The translations under genes and the position numbers were made by a program. From the NCBI GenBank assembly GCA_034336665.1, contig CM067584.1, positions 5,547,699-5,611,698 of the forward strand: a stretch of 64,000 bases of DNA. The letters run 5' to 3'. How positions within the stretch are numbered: the stretch's first letter is position 1; every line of letters starts with the position of its first letter. Below are positions 51,607 through 62,190 of this stretch, piece after piece. The notes under the pieces were generated by a model. The model made no database searches. It was not told where the DNA came from and was given only the letters and a program-made list of their open reading frames with translations. This DNA is from Luscinia megarhynchos (taxonomy: Eukaryota > Chordata > Aves > Passeriformes > Turdidae).

Positions 51607-51753
51607 CCAATCATAACGCTCGGTCACGCTGCAGCCACGCCTCCTCTTTGTGTCATCACAATGAGCAACGCTGGTTGCTCCACTCCCACGCTTGTTGCTG
51701 GGCTCCTATTGGCTGTGCCTGAAAGGGGCGGGGCTTGGTCTGGGTATATAAAG
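51607..51753 (+). promoter_or_regulatory. Pol II-type promoter P7
   Basis: CCAAT 51607-51611, ATTGG 51708-51712, GGGGCGGGGC 51725-51734, TATATAAAG 51745-51753. About 30 bp downstream lies GTCCTTAGCAGCGATGGC, where the predicted RNA start is immediately followed by an ATG in good Kozak context. That ATG opens 44 codons (MAAERGGGVPGRGSP...) but is ACG in H1, H2 and H6, so it is not a conserved start. Confidence 0.65.
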
Positions 51754-52453
51754 AGCCTCGCTGGCTCGCGTCCTTAGCAGCGATGGCGGCAGAAAGAGGA
51801 GGAGGGGTCCCTGGGAGAGGATCCCCGAGCAGCGCACCGAGAGGAGACCCACGAAGCGGGCGGATATCCGCTCTGCGCTGTCTGCCCGGCAACGAACAGC
51901 GGAGACCCCACCCGTGACTCTGCTCCACAGAGAACCCCGGAGCTTACACCGTGATGAGCACAGATCACCCGGCCCCCCTCCATGGTGGAGGAAGACTGCG
52001 GTGACCCGATACGCCCCGCCCTACACACATATTTCCGCGCAGGATAACGATGGTGACACCCCGCTCCCCGGTCCACTCATTGGGGTGAGGAGGGTGGACA
52101 CTGACAGTGCATCCCCCTGGGGGCCAGGACGATGGACACATGGTGAAGACGACAGACCCTGACAGACCATCGCCCCCGGGCGAGGACGACGGTGACACCG
52201 CTCCCCAGCAGTACTCGGTGCTCCCCTGGAATGAGCAGGCGCCCTCAGCCTGCTACAGGTGAGGTGGACGGAGACCACCCGTTCCTTCTGTGTTTCAGAG
52301 AAGGAGGATGGACATGACCTGACCACTTATCCCCACAAAAAACGAGGGTGGAGACCATCCTGACCCCCTCTGGTGGAGGAGCAGCAACGAAGGGAGCGGA
52401 GACCCCACCAGAGACTGCTCCGCTCCACGGAGACCATCCCAACTCACCCCAAG

Positions 52454-52537
52454 GTAAGCACCGAGACCACCCGGACCCTTCCCCAGTAATGGGAAGCGGG
52501 CGGAGATGTCCTGACCAACCCCACCATCCCCACACAG
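52454..52537 (+). other. Intron-like GT-AG segment in the H7 leader (84 bp)
   Basis: Donor CAAG|GTAAGC at 52454, branch-site-like CTGAC at 52511-52515, pyrimidine-rich CCCCACCATCCCCACACAG acceptor ending at 52537. The same GT, CTGAC and ACAG are kept at 15307-15388, 25254-25337, 40599-40685 and 62046-62129, with lengths of 82-87 bp. It would be a very short but possible vertebrate intron. Confidence 0.4.
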
Positions 52538-52599
52538 AAAGGATGGAGAGAAAGAGACACCCCGATCTTCCCTCTGGGAAAGGAGGGTGGACACCGAGA

Positions 52600-55500
52600 G
52601 AGCATCGCCCCGGGGCACGGACGACGGACCCCAACAGATCATCCCCCCGGGGGCCAGGATGACGGACCTCGACAGAGCATCCCCCCAGGACAACGGACCC
52701 CGACAGAGTATCCAGCCAAGAGGAAGAGAAGGGACCCTGACAGATCATCCCCCAGGAGGCGAGGGCGACAGACCCCTACAGAACATCCCCTTGGGAGTGA
52801 GGGCGATGGATGCTGATAGATCATCCCCCCGCGGACGAGGATGACGGACCCTGAAAATGATGCCCTCAAGGCGAGGACGACGGAGCTTGACAGAACATTG
52901 CCCCAGGGCCGAGGACGATGGAGCCCCAACAGAGCATCCTCACGGGGCGGGCACGACGGACCCAGACAAGGCATCTTCCCGGGGCGAGGACGACGGACCC
53001 CGACAGAGCATCTCCCCGGGGGCGAGGAGGGCGGACCCTGACAGATGATTCCCCCGGGATGACTGCGACACACCCTGAGAGAATACCCTCCCAAGGGAGG
53101 AGGAGGGATCCCGATAGAACATCGCCCTGGAACAGGGCGACAGGCGCCGAAAGAACATCGTCGAGGTGGCAAGGATGAGGAACCCCTAGAGATGATCCCC
53201 CCGGGGTCGAGGACGTCAGACCCCAACTAATCATTATCCAGGGGGCGAGGACGACGGACCCTGACAGTTCATTGCCTTGGGGGCAAGGACGGCGGGCCCG
53301 ACAGAGCATACTCCTTGGGGCGAGGACGAGGGACCGCGAGAAAGCATCCCCCTGGGGCGAGGAAGTCGGACCCTGACAGAGCACCCTCCAGGGGGCGAGG
53401 ACGACATATCCCTACTGACCATCGCCCGGGGCCGAGGACGACGAACTCCGAAATTGTATTGCCCCAGGAGTGAGGATGATGGACCCCACCAGATCATGTC
53501 CCCGGTGGTGAGGACGACGGACCCCGACAGATGATCTTCCCGGGTGAGAAGAAGAAAGACTCCGACAGGGCATCCCTCCGGGGCGACGACGACGGACCCT
53601 GACAGAGCATCGTCCCGGGGGCGAGGTCGAAGGACCGCGACAGCGCATCACCCCTGGGACAAGGATGACAGGCTCCGACAGAACATCCCTCCGGCGCGAG
53701 GACAACGGACCCCGACAAGTCATCCCCTCGGGGACGAGGACGACAGACCCTGACTAATGATCCCCCCCAAGGAGAGGACGATGGAGCCCGGCAGATCATC
53801 ATCCCGGGGCGAGGACGACATACCCAGACAGGGCATCCTCAGGGGCGAGGATGACGAACCCTGACAGAACATCCTCCCGGTTCGAGGATGATGAACTCCG
53901 TCAGATCATCGCTTCGGGACTAGGGCAACGGACGGCAAAAGATCATCATCCCGGGGGCGAGGACAAGGGACCCCGACAGAGCATCCCCCCGGGGCCAGAA
54001 CGATGGACCCCGAGAGAACATCCCCCCGGGGGCGAGGACGTGGGACCCCGACAGAGCATCGCCCCGGGTTGAGGACGACGGACCCTGACAGATTATCCAC
54101 CAGGACGACTGGGATGCACACCGAGAGAGCATCCCCCCAAGGAGAGGACGTGGGACCCCGACAGAGCACTGCCCCAGGACGAGGGCGACTGACGCCAAAA
54201 AAACATCGTTGAGGTGGCGAGGACGACAGACCCCGACAGAGCATAGCCCCGGAGGCGAGGCCAAGAGACCCCGACAGAGCATTGCCCTGATGTTGAGGAC
54301 GACGGACACCAACAAAAGATCCCCTTGGGTGTGATGATGATGTACCACACCAGGCATCTTCCCGGGGCAAGGGCGACAGACTCCGACAGAACATCGCCTT
54401 TAGATGAGGGGCACTGACAGAGAATCCCCGAGTGACGAGGGAGATGAACCTTGACAGAGCATCGCCCCGAGGGCGAGGATGAGGGACCCCGACAGTGCAT
54501 TGCCCCGGGTTGAGGATGATGGACACCGACAAATGATCCTCCTGTGTGCGATGACGACGGACCCCGACAAGGCATTCCCACAGGTTCGAGGACGACAGAC
54601 CCCGACAGAGCATCGCCCCGGGGGCGAGGAGGACGGACCCCGACAGGGCATCCCCGTGGCGCGAGAACGATGGACCCCGACAGAGCATCCCCCCTGAGGC
54701 GACGACGACAAACCTCGACGGAGCACCCCCCGGGGACGAGGACGACGGACTCGGACAGAGCATCCCCCCGGGGGCGAGGACGACAGACACCGAGAGAGCA
54801 TCCCCACGGGGCGAGGACGAGGGACCCCGACCGAGCATCACCTTGGGGTGAGGACGACGGACCCTGACAGATGATCCACCCGGGATGACTGCGACACTCC
54901 CCAAGAGAGTATCCCCCCAAGGAGAAGAGGAGTCATCCCGACAGAGCATCGCCTTGGGACGAGGGCGACTGACGCCGAAAAAACATCGTTAAGGTGGCAA
55001 GAATGACGGACCCCGACAGATGAACCCCCCGGGGGCGAAAACGTAGGACCCCGACAGAGCATTGCCCAGGGGCGAGGACGATGGACCACGACAGAGCATC
55101 GCCCCGGGGTTGAGACGACGGAACCCGACAGAGCATCACCCTGCGGGGGAAGACGACGGACCTCGACACATCATCCCTTTGGTGCGAGGATGACGGAATC
55201 CGACAGAGCATCGCCCAGGGACGAGGGCGACGGACCCTGACAGATCACCTTCCTGGGGCGAGGAAGACAGAACCCAACAGAGCATCGCCTTGGGGTTGAG
55301 GAAGACTAACCCTTACAGGGCATCCCTGTGGGGCGAGAACGACAGACTCCAACAGAGCATTGCCCTGGGACAAGGGCGACGGACCCTGACAGAGCATCGC
55401 CCTGGGACGAGGGCGATGGACCCTGACAGAGAATCCACAGGCGACGAGGGAGACGGACCGTGACAGAGCATCGCCCCGAGGGCGAGGACGAGGGACCCTG

Positions 55501-58500
55501 ACAGAGCCCTGCCCCGGGGATGAGGACGACGGACATTGACAAATGATCCTCTCGGGTGCGATGATGACGGACCCCGACAAGGCTTTCTACGGGTGCGAGG
55601 ATGACTGACTCCGACAGAGCATAGCCCAGGGGGCGAGGAGGATGGACCCCGGCAGGGCATCCCCGTGGGGCGAGGATGACAGACCCCGACAGAGCATCCC
55701 TTCGGGGTGAGGACGAGGGTCACCCACAGAGCATCGCCCAGGAGGAGGGCAACGGACGCCGCAAGATCATCCTCTCGGGGGCAAGTATGACGTATCTCTA
55801 CTGACCATCGCCTTGGGAGAGAGGATGACGGACCCCAAAAGCGTATTGCCCCGGGGGCAAGGACGAGGGACGCCGACAGATCATCCCCCCGAGGGCGAGG
55901 ACGACGGACCCTGACTGAGCATCCCCGGGTAACGAGGAAAACAATCCTTGATAGAGCATCCCCGGGGGACGAGGACGATGGACCCTGAAGGACATTCCCC
56001 CGGGACGAGGGTGACGGACGCTGAAAGATCATCCTCTTGGGGGCAAGGACGAGGGACCGCGACAAGGCATCCCACTGGGGCGAGGACGACGTATCCCTAC
56101 TGACCATCAGCCCAGGGGCGAGGACGACAGACCCTGAAAGTGTATTATCCGAGGGGCGAGGACAACGGATCCCGATAGAGCATCCCTTCGGGGCGAGGAT
56201 GAGTGTACCCGACAGAGCATTGCCCCGGGTTTGAGGACGACGGACTCCGACAATTGATCCTCCTGGGTGCGATGACGATGGACCTCAACAAGGCATCCCG
56301 CCCGGTACGAGGACGACAGACCTCGACAGATCATCTCCCCCGGGGGCGAGGACAACCGACTTAGACAGGCCATCCCTGTGGGGCGAAGAACAACAGACCT
56401 TGACAGAGCATCGCCCTGGGACGAGGGCGACAGACACTGACAGATCATCTTCCCAGGTCGAGGACGAGGGACCCCGACAAGGCATTGCCCCGGGGGTGAG
56501 GACGACATACACCCACATATGATCCTTCCGGGTGCGATGATGTGAGACCGCAACAGGGCATCTCTCCGGGGCGAGGACGACAAACCCTGACAGAAAATCC
56601 CCCCGGGACGAGGGTGACAGTTGTTGAAAGACCATCCTCCTGGGGGCAAGGGCGACAGATCCAGACAGAACATCGCCCCGGAGGCGAGGACAAGGGACCC
56701 CGACGGATCATTGCCCCGGGGTTGAGGACGACGGACAGCGACAAATGATCCTTCTGGGTGCGATGATGGCAGACCTTGAAAGGGCATCTCCCCAGGGCGA
56801 GGGTGATGGACCCCAAGAGAGCATCCCCCTGGGAGGAGGGTGACGGATGTCGAAAACCATCCCACCGGGGAAGGACGACAGACCCCGAAAGAACATCGCC
56901 TCGTGGGCGAGGACAAAGGACCCCGACAGAGCATTTCCCCGGGGTTGAGGACGACGGACACCGACAAATGATCCTCCCGGGTGCAGTGACGATGGACCCC
57001 GACAGGGCATCCCTGTAGGGTGAGGACGACAGACGCCGACAGAGAATCACCCCGGGGCCGAGGACGATGGAACCCGACAGAGCATCCTCCCAGGGCGAGG
57101 ACGACGGACCCCGACAGAGCATTGCCCCGGGGGCGAGAACGACTGACCCCGAGAGAACACCCTCCCGGGGCAAGGACGAGGGACCCTGACAGATGATACC
57201 CCCGGGATGACTGCGACGCACCCCTACAGAGTAGCCCCCCAAGGAAAGTAGGCAGGATCCCGATAGAGCATCGCCCTGGGACGAGGGCGATGGACGCTGA
57301 ACGAACATCATCGAGGTGGCGAGGATGATGGACCTCAAAAGATGATCCTCCCCAGGGCGAGGACGTCGTACCCCGAAAGAGTATTAGCCCGGGGGCGAAG
57401 ATGATGGACCGCAGCAGAGCATCCCCCCGGGGGCGAGGACGACGGACCCCGACAGAGCATTACCCCTGGAGAGAGGGCGACGGACCCCGACAGAGCATCG
57501 CCCCGGAGGCGAGGACAAGGGACCCCGAGCGTGCACTGCGCCGGGGTTGAGGATGACGGATATCGACAAATGATCCTCCTGGGTGCAATGATGACAGATC
57601 TCGACAGGGCATCTCCCCAGGGCGAGGATGACAGACCCCGACAGAGCATCCCCCTGGGATGAGGGTGAATGATGTCGAAAACCATCCTCCCCGGGGCAAG
57701 GACGAGAGACCCCGACAGAGCATCGCCTCGTGGGAGAGGACAAGGGACCCCGACAGAGCATTGCCCCGGGGTTGAGGACGACGGACATTAACAAATGATC
57801 CTCCCGGGTGCGATGACGACGGATCCTGACAGAGCATCGCCCCAGGACGAGGGCAACAGACCCTGACAGAACATCGCCCTGGGACGAGGGCGATGGACCC
57901 TGACAGAGAATCCACAGGCGACGAGGGAGACGGACCGTGACAGAGCATCGCCCCGAGGGCGAGGACGAGGGACCCCGACAGATCTTGCCCCGGGGATGAG
58001 GACGACGGACATTGACAAATAATCCTCTCGGGTGGGATGACAACGGACCCCGACAAAGCTTTCTACGGGTGCGAGGATGACAGACTCCGACAGATCATAG
58101 CCCAGGGGGCGAGGAGGATGGACCCCGACAGAGCATCCCTGTGGGGCGAGGACGACAGACCCCGACAGAGCATCCCTTCGGGGTGAGGACGAGGGTCACC
58201 CACAGAGCATCGCCCAGGAGGAGGGCGATGGACGCCGCAAGATCATCCTCTCGGGGGCAAGTATGACATATCCCTACTGACCATCGCCTTGGGAGAGAGG
58301 ATGACGGACCCCAAAAGTGTATTGTCCCGGGGGCAAGGACGAGGGACGCCGACAGATCATCCCCCCGAGGGCGAGGACGACGGACCCTGACTGAGCATCC
58401 CCGGGTAACGCGGACAACGGACCCTGATAGAGCATCCCCGGGGGACGAGGACGATGGACCCTGACAGGATATTCCCCCGGGACGAGGGCGACGGACGCTG

Positions 58501-61500
58501 AAAGAAAATCCCCCCGGGATGAGGGTGACGGTTGTCAAAAGACCATCCTCCCCGGGGCAAGGACGACAGATCCCGACACAGCATCGCCCCGGAGGCGAGG
58601 ACAAGGGACCCCGACGGATCATTGCCCTGGAGGCGAGGACGACGGACCCTGACAGAAAATCCCCCGGGACGAGGGTGACGGTTGTCGAAAGACCATCCTC
58701 CTGGGGGCAAGGACGACAGATCCAGACAGAACATCGCCCTGGAGGCGAGGACAAGGGACCCCGACGGATCATTGCCCCGGGGTTGAAGACGGCGGACAGC
58801 AACAAATGATCCTTCTGGGTGCAATGCTGACAAACCCCGACAGGGAATCTCCCCAGGGCGAGGATGACGAACCCCGAGTAAGCATCCCACTGAAAGGAGG
58901 GTGATGGGTGTCGAAAACCATCCCACCGGGGAAGGACGACAGACCCCGACAGATCATCGCCTCGTTGGCGAGGAAAAGGGACCCCAACAGAGCATTTCCC
59001 CGGGGTTGAGGACGACGGACACCGACAAATGATCATCCCGGGTGCGGTGACGACGGACCCCGACAGGGCATCCCTGTAGGGTGAGGACGACAGACTCCGA
59101 CAGAGCATCGCCCTGGGGCCGAGGACGATGGAACCCTACAGAGCATCGCCGTGGGACGAAGACGACAGACCCTGATAGAGCATCGCCCTAGGACGAGGAC
59201 GAGGAACCCTGACAGAGCATCGCCGGGAGACGAGGGAGACGGACCCCGACAGAAAATCCCTTCGGCACGAGGACGAGGGCCCCTGACAAAGCATCGCCCT
59301 GGGACGAGGGCGATGGAAGCCACAAGATCATCCTCTCAGGGACGAGTATGCCGTATCCCTAGTGACCATCGTCCTGGGAGCGGGGACAATGGACCTCGAA
59401 AGTGTATTGCCCCGGGGGCAAGAACGAGGTACCCTGACAGAATATCTCCCCGAGGGCGAGGACGACAGACCCTTACAGAACATCCCCTGGCAACGAGGAC
59501 AACGGACCCCGAGAGAGCATGCTCCTAGGGCGAGGACGACACACCTTGACAGAGCATCGCCCCAGGGCCAAGGACGTTGGAGCCCGACAGGGCATCCTTG
59601 GGTAACGAGACAACAGACCGCGACAGCGCATCCCCCCGGGGTGAGGATGACACACATTGACAGAGCATCGCCTTGGGGCCGAGTACGTTGGACCCCGACA
59701 GGTCATACCCGTGGGGCGAGGATGACAGACCTCTACAGAACATAGCCCCGGAGGCAAGGACAAAGGACCCTGAAAGGTATTGCCCCAGGGCGAGGGCGAC
59801 GGACCCCGAAAGAGCATCGCTTTTGGATGAGGGTGACAGACCGTGACAGAGCATCGCTTTGGGACGAGGGCGATGGACCCTGAATGAGCATCCCCGGGAG
59901 ACGAGGGAGGCAGACCCTGACAGAGCATTTCCCCGAGGGCGAGGACGAGGGGCCCCGACAGAGCATTGCCCCAGGGTTGAGGATGACCGACACCGACAAA
60001 TGATCCTCCCGGGTGCAATGACGACGGACCCCGAAAAGGCATCACCACGAGTGCGAGGATGACGGACTCCGACAGAGCATCGCCCTGGGACGAGAGCAAC
60101 AGATGCCCCAGGATCATACTCCCGCGGGCGAGTATGCCATATCCCTACTGACCATCACCCTGGGAGCGAGGACGATGGATCCCGGAAGTGTATTGTCCCT
60201 GGAGCGAGGATGAGGGACCTCGACAGATCATCCCCCCAAGCGCAAGGACGACAGACCCAGGCAGACCATCGACCTGGGGCTGACGATGTTGGACCCTGAC
60301 AGAGCATTGCCCCGGGACGCGGGTGATGGACCCTTACAGATCATCTTTACGGGACAAGGACGAGGGACCCTGACAGGGCATTGCCCCGAGGGTAAGGACG
60401 ACGAACACTGACAAATAATCCTTCTGGTTAGGATGACGAGAGACCCCGACAAGGCATCGCCCGGGGAGAGTATGACGGACCCCGACAAAGCATCCCCCCG
60501 GGACGAGAGAGACGGCTGCCAAAAGACCATCCTCCCGTGTGCGAGGACGACTGACCCCGAAAGAGCATCTCCCCTATGGCAAGGACGAGGGACCCCGACT
60601 GAGCATTGCCCCGGGGTTGAGGACGACGGACACCGAGAAATGATCCTCCCGTGTGCGATGACGACGGACCCCAACAAGGCATCCCCCTGTAGGGCGAGGA
60701 CAACGGACCCTGACAGAGCACGAGGGCGATGGACACCACAAAATCATCATTGTGGGGGCGAGAATGACAGACCCTGACAGAGCATCACATTGGGGGCGAG
60801 GACGACGGACCCCGACAGGGCATATTCGTGGGGCGAGGGCGTGGGTCCCCGACAGAGCATCGCCCCGGGACGAGGGCGACGGACGCCGCAAGACCATCCT
60901 CCTGGGGGCGAGTATGACGTAACCCTACTGACCATCGCCCGGGAGCGAGTACGATGGACCTCAAAAGTGTATTACCCCAGGGGAGAGGACGACGGACCGC
61001 GACAGCATCCCCATGGCACACGCGCAACGGACCCTGAAAGATCATAGCTCCGGGAGTGAGGATGAGGTAGCCCGACAGAGCATTTCCCGGGGGGTGAGTA
61101 CAATGAACATCGACAGATGATCCTCCCGGGTGCGATGACGGCGGACCCCGATAGGGCATTCTCCAGGCCGAGGACCATGGAACTCGACAGATCATCGCCC
61201 CGGGAGCGAGGACGATGGACCCTGACCGATCATCCACTCAGTGCGAGGATGACGGTCCCTGACAGAGCATCTCCCCAGGACGTGCATCGACAGATGATCT
61301 TCCCGGGTGCGATGACGAAAGATCCCGACAGGGCATCCTTCCGGGACAAGGGCGACGGACGCCGAAAGATCATCCTCCCAGGGGCGACTATGACGGACCC
61401 GGACAAAGCATCTCCCCGGGATGAGGGCGACGGATGACGAAAGATAATCCTCCTGGGGGAGAGGATGGCGGACCCAGATAGAGCATGCCTCCGGTGAGAG

Positions 61501-61969
61501 GATGAGTGACCCCGACAGAGCATCTCCCCAGGGGCAAGGAAGACGGACTACGACAGAGCATCCCCCCAGTGGCGAGGACGATGGACCCCGACAGAGCATC
61601 CCCCCGGTTCGAGGACGACGGACCCCAACAGATCATTGCCCCGGTTCTAGGACGACGGACCCCGACAGATCATCATTTTTAGACGAGGGCGATGGACGCT
61701 GAAAGATCATCCTCCCTGGGGCAAGGATGAAGGACCCCGACAGAGCATCCCACTGGGGCGACGATGACATATACCTACTGACCATTGTTCCTAGGGCGAG
61801 GACGACGTACTCCGAAAGTGTATTGACGCAGGGGCGAGGACGACGGACCCCAAAAGAGCATTGCCCCGGGATGAGGGTGACAGAGCATCGCCCCAGGGGC
61901 GAGCACGCGGGACCCCGACAGAGCCTCCCCCTGGGGCGTGGACGACATATCCCTTATTATCATCGCCCC
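52600..61969. repeat. 38-bp minisatellite array, segment 11, with higher-order repeats
   Basis: Clean, long array. Monomers are 37-39 bp (for example GACAG at 54604, 54642 and 54679). Higher-order order is visible: 55381-56030 recurs at about 57857-58505 (offset 2476-2477 bp at both ends checked); 56590-57050 recurs at 58651-59111 (offset 2061); and part of it recurs near 57660-57800 (offset about 825). A cassette with TATCCCTACTGACCATC followed by a GTGTATTGCC monomer recurs near 53409, 55796, 56096, 58270, 59355, 60140, 60930 and 61775. No gene is visible. Confidence 0.95.
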
Positions 61970-62190
61970 GAGGCAGCAACGAAGGGAGCGGATACCCCAC
62001 CAGAGACTGCTCTGCTCTACAGAGACCATCCCAACTCACCCCAATGTAAGGACCGAGACCACCTGGACCCTTCCCCAGTAATGGGAAGTGGGCGGAGATG
62101 TCCTGACCAACCCCACCATCCCCACACAGAAAGGATGGAGACAAAGAGACACCCCGATCCTCTCTCTCGGGGCAAGGAGGGTGGACACAG
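61970..62190 (+). repeat. Orphan leader fragment of the hinge block, copy 2
   Basis: Clean version of 25174-25395: AGGCAGCAACGAAGGGAGCG, GAGACTGCTCTGCTC, TTCCCCAGTAATGGGAAG, with the GT-AG segment at 62046-62129 (84 bp; donor AAT|GTAAGG). It lies about 9.4 kb downstream of the end of H7 and has satellite on both sides, so it looks like a leader left behind after loss of the rest of a hinge, or a partial duplication. Confidence 0.8.

Larger units (their letters stand above)
50091..52599 (+). repeat. Hinge block H7 (best reference copy)
   Basis: Cleanest complete copy with the long leader. 5' domain with two related elements (TCAGAGAGGTTCGG near 50180 and TCGGAGGGGTCTGC near 50247), GTGCTGTGCCTGGTCTTTAC near 50317, three-unit ~42-bp minisatellite (50513-50636), open block (50739-51041), AATAAA pair, promoter (51607-51753), then a leader of about 850 bp. 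The leader contains GGTGGAGGAAGA and GATAACGATGGTGACACC motifs, a CTACAG|GTGAGG donor-like site at 52259 and the 84-bp GT-AG segment, before it merges with satellite at about 52600. No LTR precedes it. Confidence 0.85.

Noticed and set aside
52259..52298. A 40-bp intron (CTACAG|GTGAGG ... TGTTTCAG|AG) in the H7 leader
   Set aside because: Good-looking splice sites, but 40 bp is below the usual minimum for vertebrate introns. The donor could pair with a later acceptor, but nothing shows it.
53906..59108. Long minus-strand open frames of 337-347 codons rich in Ser, Pro, Arg and Gly (53906-54949, 58095-59108; also 338 codons at 36219-37235)
   Set aside because: They consist only of translated 38-bp monomers, whose reverse strand has few stop codons. 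All three frames give the same low-complexity peptides, the period is not a multiple of three, and frames break at random indels. No start context or conserved length supports a gene.
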